From an uncultured Pseudomonadota bacterium (GTDB taxonomy: Bacteria; Pseudomonadota; Alphaproteobacteria; RUG11792): a stretch of 5,093 bases of DNA. Positions 1-5,056 of the stretch are shown here, piece by piece. Both the position numbers and the translations under genes were made by a program. The DNA lies in contig CADBQC010000074.1 in assembly GCA_902796745.1 (NCBI GenBank), forward strand, positions 1-5,093, in the 5' to 3' direction. The notes beneath the pieces were generated by a model, which was not told the DNA's origin, ran no database searches, and worked only from the letters and a program-made list of their open reading frames with translations. How positions within the stretch are numbered: the stretch's first letter is position 1; the number at the start of each line of letters is the position of its first letter.

Positions 1-20
1 AACTTTTCCCAAGTATTCAC
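1..20 (-). CDS. rpoA: Probable RNA polymerase alpha subunit, N-terminal start only (partial)
   Basis: The minus strand has GTG-AAT-ACT-TGG-GAA-AAG-TT running off the window edge, giving (M)NTWEK and then Leu or Phe. Alphaproteobacterial RpoA proteins often begin with a short N-x-W-x-x-L-I-K-P segment, as in Rickettsia (KNWNTLIKPN), so the Trp and spacing fit. A GGAG site lies 8 nt upstream. In bacteria rpoA closes the alpha cluster; here it would follow rpsK directly, without rpsD. RpoA forms the dimer on which RNA polymerase assembles and also contacts upstream promoter elements. Only six full codons are visible, so the call depends mainly on context. Confidence 0.72.
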
Positions 21-28
21 TTGAACTA

Positions 29-32
29 CTCC
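29..32 (-). promoter_or_regulatory. Ribosome binding site of the probable rpoA
   Basis: GGAG on the minus strand lies 8 nt before a GTG codon at 20. It is the only good Shine-Dalgarno match in the 43 nt after rpsK and supports a gene start there. Confidence 0.6.
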
Positions 33-43
33 AAACTAAAAAA

Positions 44-436
44 CTAATTCCTGCGTGCTTTTGGTGGTCTGCAACCGTTATGTGGCAAAGGGGTCACATC
101 CTTTATTGAGGTTACAGCAAAGCCAGCTGATTGCAATGATCTGATTGCAGTCTCCCTACCAGCTCCAGGTCCTCTAACAACGACCGATACGCTTTTTACT
201 CCATGTTCAGCAGCCTTTTTAGCTGCATCTTCTGCCGCTAATTGAGCTGCGTATGGCGTTGATTTTCTAGACCCTTTAAAACCAACAACTCCTCCAGAAC
301 CTGAAGCTATCGTGTTGCCCGCCTCATCAGTAATAGTCACAATAGTGTTGTTAAATGTTGCATTGATGTGAGCAACAGCATTAGCAACATTCTTCTTTTC
401 TTTTTTCTTCACTCTTCCAACAGTCTTCTGTGCCAT
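44..436 (-). CDS. rpsK: 30S ribosomal protein S11
   Basis: S11 lies on the platform of the small subunit, next to the mRNA path at the E site. The 130-residue protein has a basic N-terminal tail (RVKKKEKK at 8-15), [16 protein letters not shown] (22-37), [14 protein letters not shown] (52-65), a [19 protein letters not shown] block, and the C-terminal signature [18 protein letters not shown]. The Asn-Gly pair at 120-121 corresponds to the site reported to form isoaspartate in E. coli S11. The ATG at 436 is supported by AGGA 6 nt upstream and by the normal N-terminal length. Oddity: the usual W-S/A-S/T-A-G stretch after GNxI is S-G-S-G-G (45-49), so a normally conserved tryptophan is missing. 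The gene starts 23 nt after rpsM and ends 23 nt before the probable rpoA start. Confidence 0.98.
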   Translation of the reverse strand: MAQKTVGRVKKKEKKNVANAVAHINATFNNTIVTITDEAGNTIASGSGGVVGFKGSRKSTPYAAQLAAEDAAKKAAEHGVKSVSVVVRGPGAGRETAIRSLQSAGFAVTSIKDVTPLPHNGCRPPKARRN

Positions 437-459
437 AAAACATCCTATCTCAAAAAAAA

Positions 460-837
460 TTATCTCGTAGCTATCTTCTTACCTGCAATCGGTATAGCCT
501 TACCTTTTCTTGTCCTTGCATTTGTATGCGTCCTCTGCCCTCTAACCGGTAAGCCCTTTCTGTGACGCAACCCGCGATACGTCCCGAGATCCACTATACG
601 CTTGATGTTCATAGAAACTTCACGTCTCTTGTCCCCTTCAACTGTGTAGTCCTTATCTATTATCTCACGAATCTTCAAAATCTCCGCATCTGTCAAATCT
701 GCCACGCGCCTACTTTCAGGAATACCGGCTTTTTCTATAATGCATTTTGCATTATAATGACCGATCCCATAAATCGAAGTTAAACCAACAGCGATTTTCT
801 TCTGTGTTGGAATGTTTACACCAGCAATACGAGCCAC
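460..837 (-). CDS. rpsM: 30S ribosomal protein S13, GTG start
   Basis: S13 sits in the head of the small subunit, contacts the P-site tRNA and forms bridges to the large subunit. The product has 125 residues. The N-terminus [10 protein letters not shown] is the canonical family start, so the GTG at 837 is certain although it is not ATG. A helix-hairpin-helix-like YGIG motif lies at 23-26. The body has the typical [11 protein letters not shown], the family block [15 protein letters not shown] (87-101), and then [13 protein letters not shown] (102-114) with a basic IAGKKIATR end. In this lineage the gene follows adk directly, with a 16-nt gap. Oddity: after the GIG turn it reads [11 protein letters not shown] where alphaproteobacteria usually have PKKAEEICEK-like sequence, so a cysteine sits at residue 32. 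Confidence 0.98.
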   Translation of the reverse strand: MARIAGVNIPTQKKIAVGLTSIYGIGHYNAKCIIEKAGIPESRRVADLTDAEILKIREIIDKDYTVEGDKRREVSMNIKRIVDLGTYRGLRHRKGLPVRGQRTHTNARTRKGKAIPIAGKKIATR

Positions 838-846
838 TCCGCCTCT

Positions 847-852
847 CTCCTT
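847..852 (-). promoter_or_regulatory. Ribosome binding site of rpsM, supporting a GTG start
   Basis: AAGGAG on the minus strand is 9 nt before the GTG at 837, within the 16-nt gap after the adk TAA. It is the strongest Shine-Dalgarno match near this start and supports initiation at GTG. Confidence 0.7.
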
Positions 853-853
853 C

Positions 854-1525
854 TTAACTTAAACCCAAACTCTCTATAACTGATTTTTTTACACTTTCAA
901 AATCAGCATCCGCATTTACTTCCTTCAGCACACCTATCTTGGAATAGTAATCCACGACTGCCACAGTTGTGGTATGATATTCCTTCAAACGCATCCTCAA
1001 CGATTCCTCGTTATCATCAGCACGTCGGTCAAACTCAGTTCCTCCGCATACATCGCAAATTCCATCCTTGATTGGCTTCAAGAAATAATCGTTGTATATT
1101 TTACCACATTTTGAACATTTATATCTGCCCATAATCCGTTTTGTGACAACTGCATCATCTATGACAAATCTCAGAACGTAATCAATTTGCTTGCCAAACC
1201 CCTCAGCTATTTTATTCAGAGCCTCAGCTTGTCCTGGCGTTCGAGGAAAACCATCAAACAAAATGTTCTTAGAAGCTACATTTTCTATCTTCTCCAGCTC
1301 AGCTTTTACTAAATCGAGTACGACTTTGTCAGGTAGCAAAGCGCCACTAGTTATAACATGCCCTATCGTCTCACCAGAAGCATCTATAACTTTATCCTTG
1401 TTACTTCTTAGCAACTCACCAACAGAAATCACAGTAAAGTTCTGTTCCTTTGCGAGATACTCCGACTGCGTCCCTTTACCAGAACCAGCGACCCCCATTA
1501 GAACTATCCATTTGCTTGCCATCAT
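854..1525 (-). CDS. adk: Adenylate kinase with a four-cysteine lid
   Basis: Adk converts ATP + AMP to 2 ADP in the cytoplasm and balances adenylate pools. The 223-residue protein is the long bacterial form. It has the P-loop GVAGSGKG (11-18), an AMP-binding part with SVGELLR (34-40), the FDGFPRT block (90-96), and a lid with KRIMGRYKC (129-137). Cysteines at 137, 140, 157 and 160 (C-x2-C-x16-C-x2-C) should bind a structural zinc. RRADDNEE (167-174) and RLKEY (179-183) supply the usual arginines. The lid resembles that of Rickettsia and other alphaproteobacteria. Oddities: the P-loop proline (GxPGxGKG) is alanine, and the usual STGD is SVGE. The start is ATGATG overlapping the secY TGA; the first ATG gives a 4-nt ATGA overlap, and the second would shorten the protein by one residue. 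Co-transcription with secY and ribosomal genes is typical of alphaproteobacteria. Confidence 0.97.
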   Translation of the reverse strand: MMASKWIVLMGVAGSGKGTQSEYLAKEQNFTVISVGELLRSNKDKVIDASGETIGHVITSGALLPDKVVLDLVKAELEKIENVASKNILFDGFPRTPGQAEALNKIAEGFGKQIDYVLRFVIDDAVVTKRIMGRYKCSKCGKIYNDYFLKPIKDGICDVCGGTEFDRRADDNEESLRMRLKEYHTTTVAVVDYYSKIGVLKEVNADADFESVKKSVIESLGLS

Positions 1526-2865
1526 ATCAGCCCCTTCGTTCTACCACGTCTGAACAACCCTTCATACTGTGTTGCTATTAAATGCGATTGAAACTGAGAA
1601 ACAGTATCAATAGAGACATTCACAACAATCAAAAGACTGGTTCCACCAAAATAAAATGGCAACGAAACCTGCGATAACAAAACTTCAGGCAAGACGCATA
1701 TCGCACATAAGTATAACGAGCCGATAGCTGTCAACTTTGTCAACATGTTATCTATATAGTCTGCTGTAGCTGCACCCGGACGTATGCCTGGTATGTAGCT
1801 TCCAGACTTTTTTAGATTATCCGCAGTCTCTTCGGGAGCAAACATTATCGCTGTATAGAAATAAGCGAAGAATATTATAGCTGCACAGAATGAGATTATG
1901 TATATAGGCTGTCCATGCGCGAATATCCGAGATATGTGCCCCAATATTGAATTCGGATCAACAGTCATAAATCCGGCAATCGTCATCGGCAAAAGCAACA
2001 CTGAGGAAGCGAATATAGGCGGAATAACCCCTGCGCTATTCAACTTCAATGGCAAATGAGATCCCTGCTGTTGTGCAGGCATGCCAACCATCGTCATACG
2101 CTTCGGATACTGAATCGGAATTTTTCTATTTGCCTTTTCCATAAATACGATAAACGCTATGACAGCAATCACCATAACTAGCAACCCTATCAATGCTGTT
2201 ATCGATAAAGCCCCCTGCTTTCCCATAGCAAAAGTATTAAATAACGCTGCAGGTAAGTTTGCTACGATACCGGAGTAAATAATTATTGATGATCCATTTC
2301 CTATGCCTCGTGACGATATTTGCTCACCAAGCCACATGATAAACAACGTGCCACCAGTCAGCGAAGTCATAGTCGTAAATCTGAAAAGCATGCCCGGATC
2401 CAGCACAGCCGAACCAGAATGCCCCATCATGCGCTCTAATCCAACAGCTATGCCATAGCCTTGCATCATGGCCAAAGCGACAGTTCCATAACGAGTGTAT
2501 TGATTTATCTTACGTCGCCCAGCTTCACCCTCTTTCTTCAAAGCGGTTAACTGAGGGGACATAGCTGTCAACAATTGCACAATAATGCTAGCAGATATAT
2601 ACGGCATAATATTTAATGAAAATACCGTCATACGCCCAATAGCACCACCAGAGAACATATCCAAAATACCAAACAATCCTCCAGCGTGGCTTCGAGTAAA
2701 TTCAGAAACCACAGCAGGATTTATGCTTGGCAAAGGAATGTATGTTCCAAGCCTGTAGATAATCAAAATGAAAAGCGTAAACCATATACGCTTCTTCAAA
2801 TCTTTCGCCCTCTTAAACGACGACAGACTAAAATTCTTAGCAAGTTGTTCTATAGGAGAAGCCAT
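1522..2865 (-). CDS. secY: Protein translocase channel subunit SecY
   Basis: SecY is the pore of the SecYEG translocon in the inner membrane. It passes unfolded proteins outward with SecA, or inserts membrane proteins from the ribosome. The product has 447 residues and is hydrophobic with ten expected membrane helices. Helix 1 is near 27-45 (KKRIWFTLFILIIYRLGTY). The plug region AGGLFGILDMFSGGA is at 61-75, and the first SecY signature SLNIMPYISASIIVQLL at 83-99. The second signature LGEQISSRGIGNGSSIII starts at 179. The last cytoplasmic part has FGGTSLLIVV, IDTVSQ and a GRTKGLI end. The tandem ATGATG leaves the start open by one codon; I chose the second because MASPIEQLA matches alphaproteobacterial SecY and the ribosome binding site spacing is better. 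The TGA stop overlaps the adk start. No rpmJ follows, unlike in E. coli. Confidence 0.98.
   Translation of the reverse strand: MASPIEQLAKNFSLSSFKRAKDLKKRIWFTLFILIIYRLGTYIPLPSINPAVVSEFTRSHAGGLFGILDMFSGGAIGRMTVFSLNIMPYISASIIVQLLTAMSPQLTALKKEGEAGRRKINQYTRYGTVALAMMQGYGIAVGLERMMGHSGSAVLDPGMLFRFTTMTSLTGGTLFIMWLGEQISSRGIGNGSSIIIYSGIVANLPAALFNTFAMGKQGALSITALIGLLVMVIAVIAFIVFMEKANRKIPIQYPKRMTMVGMPAQQQGSHLPLKLNSAGVIPPIFASSVLLLPMTIAGFMTVDPNSILGHISRIFAHGQPIYIISFCAAIIFFAYFYTAIMFAPEETADNLKKSGSYIPGIRPGAATADYIDNMLTKLTAIGSLYLCAICVLPEVLLSQVSLPFYFGGTSLLIVVNVSIDTVSQFQSHLIATQYEGLFRRGRTKGLI
1531..1536 (-). promoter_or_regulatory. Ribosome binding site of adk, inside the secY end
   Basis: AAGGGG on the minus strand lies in the last codons of secY, 5 nt before the first ATG of adk and 8 nt before the second. 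Both distances are workable, so it does not decide between them. Confidence 0.6.
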
Positions 2866-2870
2866 CATCG

Positions 2871-2876
2871 TCCCTT
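2871..2876 (-). promoter_or_regulatory. Ribosome binding site of secY
   Basis: AAGGGA on the minus strand starts within the rplO TAA stop. It is 5 nt from the second ATG of a tandem ATGATG (2865) but only 2 nt from the first (2868). Spacing therefore favours the second ATG. Confidence 0.6.
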
Positions 2877-3342
2877 ATTCCAAAACCAACGTCCCGCCAG
2901 CTTTTTCAAGCATTTCTTTTGCCTTCGCACTGGCTCGAGTGACAGCAACCTTAACAGGAGTCTCTATCTTGCCATTAGCAATCAACGATATCCCATCAGC
3001 TGTCCTTGGCATGTACCCGATTTTAATAAGCAAATCCTTATCTATCGATGCATCTTTCGCTACAAGTCCATTTTTCAATATGCGAGAAATCTTGAAAAAA
3101 TCCAGTTCATACATCTTTGCTCTATGAACATTGACGAAACCTCTCTTTGGTAAACGTCTATATAAAGGAGTTTGTCCTCCTTCAAAACCATTCAAGCTGA
3201 CGCCTGAACGTGCAGTCTGACCTTTACCACCACGTCCAGATGTTTTTCCCAATCCAGAACCGATACCACGCCCAAGTAATTTCGTTTTCTGTCGTGCACC
3301 ACGATTATCGCGGATATTATTTAATTTTAGTTCAGTCGCCAT
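2875..3342 (-). CDS. rplO: 50S ribosomal protein L15
   Basis: L15 binds 23S rRNA late in large-subunit assembly and its long N-terminal arm reaches into the RNA core. From the ATG at 3342 the product is 155 residues, a normal size. The N-terminal arm is glycine- and arginine-rich (LGRGIGSGLGKTSGRGGKGQ at 23-42), followed by the family block NGFEGGQTPLYRRLPKRGF (51-69), a globular part, and the usual close with AKAKEMLEKAGG near the C-terminus. An open frame reaches 3366, adding MKLYREVI, but that stretch overlaps the end of rpmD and has no family support; MATELKLNNI is the typical L15 beginning. The TAA stop lies a few bases before secY and provides part of its ribosome binding site. Confidence 0.97.
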   Translation of the reverse strand: MATELKLNNIRDNRGARQKTKLLGRGIGSGLGKTSGRGGKGQTARSGVSLNGFEGGQTPLYRRLPKRGFVNVHRAKMYELDFFKISRILKNGLVAKDASIDKDLLIKIGYMPRTADGISLIANGKIETPVKVAVTRASAKAKEMLEKAGGTLVLE

Positions 3343-3347
3343 GATAA

Positions 3348-3351
3348 CCTC
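3348..3351 (-). promoter_or_regulatory. Ribosome binding site that fixes the rplO start
   Basis: GAGG on the minus strand is 5 nt before the ATG at 3342 and overlaps the rpmD TGA stop. It favours this start over a codon 24 nt upstream that would extend into rpmD. Confidence 0.7.
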
Positions 3352-3538
3352 ACGATATAACTTCAACCATATGACGTACTTTCTCGATTAATTTCAAAAC
3401 CGAGTTTGTAGCCAAAAGTTCCCGCTCAGAGCCAATCTTCTTCAAGCCGAGAGATTTGAGATACAAGCCTTGACGCTTATCCCTTCTGATAGGACTTCCG
3501 ACTTGCCTAACCTTAATTTTCTTTTCAGTCTTAGTCAT
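3350..3538 (-). CDS. rpmD: 50S ribosomal protein L30
   Basis: L30 is a small protein of the large subunit that contacts 23S rRNA near the base of the central protuberance. The 62 residues from this ATG match the usual size of about 60. The family core is plain: KVRQVGSPIRRDKRQ (9-23), LKSLGLKKIG (28-37), REL (39-41) and the closing VRHMVEVIS (54-62). The canonical motif is VRQIGSPIRR with an invariant KSLGL-type helix and a VRHLV end. An upstream TTG could add four residues, but it overlaps the Shine-Dalgarno. The gene lies 15 nt after rpsE and ends with TGA 7 nt before rplO. Use of TGA at the expected end supports the standard code. Confidence 0.97.
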   Translation of the reverse strand: MTKTEKKIKVRQVGSPIRRDKRQGLYLKSLGLKKIGSERELLATNSVLKLIEKVRHMVEVIS

Positions 3539-3542
3539 TTTT

Positions 3543-3548
3543 CTCTCC
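3543..3548 (-). promoter_or_regulatory. Ribosome binding site that fixes the rpmD start
   Basis: GGAGAG lies on the minus strand 4 nt before the ATG at 3538. It sits inside a short in-frame extension that begins with TTG at 3550. That extension is therefore leader sequence rather than coding sequence. Confidence 0.75.
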
Positions 3549-3553
3549 AACTT

Positions 3554-4135
3554 TTAATCTTCTTCAGAAGCTACTGCACGTTGCTGTCCAGCAAATCTTC
3601 TATCAAGAATATCGGTATACTTCTTTCCAAGCTTAGCAGCAACTTGCTTTGGAGGAATAACATTCTTCAAAGCCTCAAATGTTGCTCTTACAACGTTGTG
3701 ATAATTCCCCGAGCCAACAGATTTGCTCACTATATCTTGTATACCTATCGCCTCGAAAACCGAACGCATTGCACCGCCAGCGATAACACCAGTCCCGGCA
3801 GGGGCAGTTCTCAAAAACACGTGCCCAGCTCCAATTCTCGCAGAAATATCGTGACGGATAGTCCTCCCCTCACGAAGCGATATCCTAATCATTCTCTTCT
3901 TTGCCTTTTCAGCCGCTTTCTTCACAGCATCCGGCACCTCTCGAGCCTTAGCTGTTGCGTATCCTGCACGACCTTTTCCATCGCCGATTATGACCAAAGC
4001 AGAGAAGCGCATATTTTTACCACCTTTAACAACCTTGGTAACACGCCGTACGCTCACTAGCCTCTCAATAAATTGCTCCTGAACTTCGCTATTAGCTCCA
4101 GCTTGGCGCTTGTTATTTTTTTCCATTCTTGCCAT
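3554..4135 (-). CDS. rpsE: 30S ribosomal protein S5
   Basis: S5 sits at the back of the small subunit near the mRNA entry tunnel and affects decoding accuracy; changes in its N-terminal loop are known to give spectinomycin resistance. The 193-residue protein has an N-terminal double-stranded RNA-binding-like domain (ERLVSVRRVTKVVKGGK at 24-40, then FSALVIIGDGKGRAG at 44-58) and the C-terminal S5 domain with GRTI (90-93), IGAGHVFLR (101-109), APAGTGVIAGG (111-121) and VVRATFEAL (148-156). A tail of about 37 residues follows, as in other alphaproteobacterial S5. The loop VKGGK (36-40) looks wild-type. Oddities: the usual GFGxGKAxEVP reads GYATAKAREVP (58-68), with two glycines replaced by alanine, and the usual SxNPxN reads SGNYHN (142-147). 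The start at 4135 is fixed by the AGGAG site. Confidence 0.97.
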   Translation of the reverse strand: MARMEKNNKRQAGANSEVQEQFIERLVSVRRVTKVVKGGKNMRFSALVIIGDGKGRAGYATAKAREVPDAVKKAAEKAKKRMIRISLREGRTIRHDISARIGAGHVFLRTAPAGTGVIAGGAMRSVFEAIGIQDIVSKSVGSGNYHNVVRATFEALKNVIPPKQVAAKLGKKYTDILDRRFAGQQRAVASEED

Positions 4136-4143
4136 TCTATCTT

Positions 4144-4148
4144 CTCCT
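4144..4148 (-). promoter_or_regulatory. Ribosome binding site of rpsE, overlapping the rplR stop
   Basis: AGGAG on the minus strand lies 8 nt before the ATG at 4135. It shares bases with the TAG stop of rplR. The next in-frame ATG (4126) would be 17 nt away, so this site picks the upstream start. Confidence 0.75.
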
Positions 4149-4509
4149 AAAACTTAAGCCCGTTCTCTCTCGCGCTATCAGCAAGAACTTTTACTCGTCC
4201 GTGGTACAAAAAACCAGACCGGTCGAAAACAACATCCGCAATATTCTTCGCCTTTGCTTTCTCTGCTATCACTTTCCCAACGTATTTAGCAGCCTCTTTG
4301 TTGCCACCATTTTTCACAGCTTCTCTAACATCTTTCGATAAAGTTGAAACATGAACTATTGTCTTCGTCCCACTTTCATCTAAAATCTGAGCATACATAT
4401 GATTATTTGTTCTATGAATAACCATCCTGTTTTTGCCTTTCACGGAAGCAGAAATTTTGAAACGCTGCCTCGATTTGCGTCTCTCACGCAGTTGTGCTGA
4501 TGTTTTCAT
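4147..4509 (-). CDS. rplR: 50S ribosomal protein L18
   Basis: L18 carries 5S rRNA into the central protuberance of the large subunit together with L5. From the ATG at 4509 the protein has 120 residues, the usual length. It has a basic N-terminal tail (RERRKSRQR at 8-16), the N-N-H-M-Y-A-Q strand (35-41), and the family's closing block [19 protein letters not shown] (93-111) followed by AREN and GLKF. A longer open frame exists upstream to 4542, but its first codon is TTG and it lies inside the rplF end, so I reject it. The ATG follows the rplF TAA by one base. No strong separate Shine-Dalgarno is visible, only the purine run GGGAAGAAGAAG inside the last rplF codons, so initiation probably depends on coupling to rplF. 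Confidence 0.97.
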   Translation of the reverse strand: MKTSAQLRERRKSRQRFKISASVKGKNRMVIHRTNNHMYAQILDESGTKTIVHVSTLSKDVREAVKNGGNKEAAKYVGKVIAEKAKAKNIADVVFDRSGFLYHGRVKVLADSARENGLKF

Positions 4510-4510
4510 T

Positions 4511-5044
4511 TTACTTCTTCTTCCCTTCTTTTCTATAAACAAACTCTCCGGACTTCATAATTCCCTTACCTTTGTATGGCTCAGGTTTTCTGTAACTCCT
4601 CAAGAACGCAGCTATATCGCCAATCTGTTTTTTGCTATGCCCGCTAATAGCAATCGTTGTCGGCTTCGGACAAGCGATTGTCACCCCTTCAGGTATGTCA
4701 TATTCCACATCATGGCTAAACCCAAGTTGCATAACCAACTTTTTCCCAGAAACGCTAGCCTTATATCCAACACCAACCATTTCAAGTTCTACCTTAAAGC
4801 CCTTATCAAGACCAGTAACTATATTGCTCACATTGCGCTGAGATGTCCCCCAAATCGCTCTTGTTTCTTTTTCAGAATTAGATGGAATAAACTTCACCCC
4901 ATCTGCAGAGCACTCAACTTTTATACAAGAAGGAACTTCGTATATTTTCTCGACATTTCCCTTCTTGATTGTCAAAACATTCCCAGCACACGAAACATTA
5001 ACCCCAGCTGGAATTGCTACTGTATGTTTACCAACTCTAGACAT
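4511..5044 (-). CDS. rplF: 50S ribosomal protein L6
   Basis: L6 binds 23S rRNA near the sarcin-ricin loop and the factor-binding region of the large subunit. The 177-residue length is normal for the family. Visible marks are the MSRVGK start, a first L6 domain to about residue 80 with R-A-I-W-G at 62-66, and a second domain with GVGYKA (91-96), LGFSH (107-111) and the C-terminal signature PEPYKGKGI (154-162) ahead of the RKEGKKK tail. The ATG start is supported by the conserved N-terminus and a strong ribosome binding site. Oddities: the K-G-P-K-G loop common near residue 28 is replaced by KKGNVEK; the usual R-Y after KGKGI is M-K (163-164); and there are four cysteines (19, 40, 45, 125). The three lysine codons before the stop are all AAG, which makes a purine-rich leader for rplR. 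Identity is not in doubt. Confidence 0.98.
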   Translation of the reverse strand: MSRVGKHTVAIPAGVNVSCAGNVLTIKKGNVEKIYEVPSCIKVECSADGVKFIPSNSEKETRAIWGTSQRNVSNIVTGLDKGFKVELEMVGVGYKASVSGKKLVMQLGFSHDVEYDIPEGVTIACPKPTTIAISGHSKKQIGDIAAFLRSYRKPEPYKGKGIMKSGEFVYRKEGKKK

Positions 5045-5047
5045 AAA

Positions 5048-5056
5048 TCACCACCT
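5048..5056 (-). promoter_or_regulatory. Ribosome binding site of rplF, overlapping the rpsH stop
   Basis: The minus strand reads AGGTGGTGA, three bases before the rplF ATG. It matches an extended anti-Shine-Dalgarno complement (AGGAGGTGA) at all but one position. Its first two bases are the last two of the rpsH TAG stop, so ribosomes ending rpsH finish on the rplF start site. Confidence 0.75.

Noticed and set aside
38..43. Possible terminator after rpsK
   Set aside because: There is a T6 run on the minus strand but no G+C-rich stem before it, and a gene start with a good ribosome binding site follows at once.
452..480. Possible terminator or attenuator between rpsM and rpsK
   Set aside because: The T8 run is preceded only by a weak TAGCTA palindrome, not a stable hairpin.
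1191..1553. Plus-strand open frame of 120 codons opposite adk
   Set aside because: It mirrors the Adk P-loop region and spans the secY/adk junction; no independent support.
2686..3153. Two overlapping plus-strand open frames opposite secY and rplO
   Set aside because: Both are antisense to conserved genes in different frames, without ribosome binding sites or family likeness.
3343..3366. Longer rplO start adding 8 residues
   Set aside because: It would overlap the rpmD end, while the internal ATG has a well-spaced GAGG and the typical L15 N-terminus.
3470..4060. Plus-strand open frame of 196 codons opposite rpsE and rpmD
   Set aside because: It is antisense to certain ribosomal genes, serine- and leucine-rich as shadows often are, and shows no motif.
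4510..4542. Longer rplR start adding 11 residues
   Set aside because: The upstream start would be TTG inside the rplF end, and the added residues do not resemble L18.
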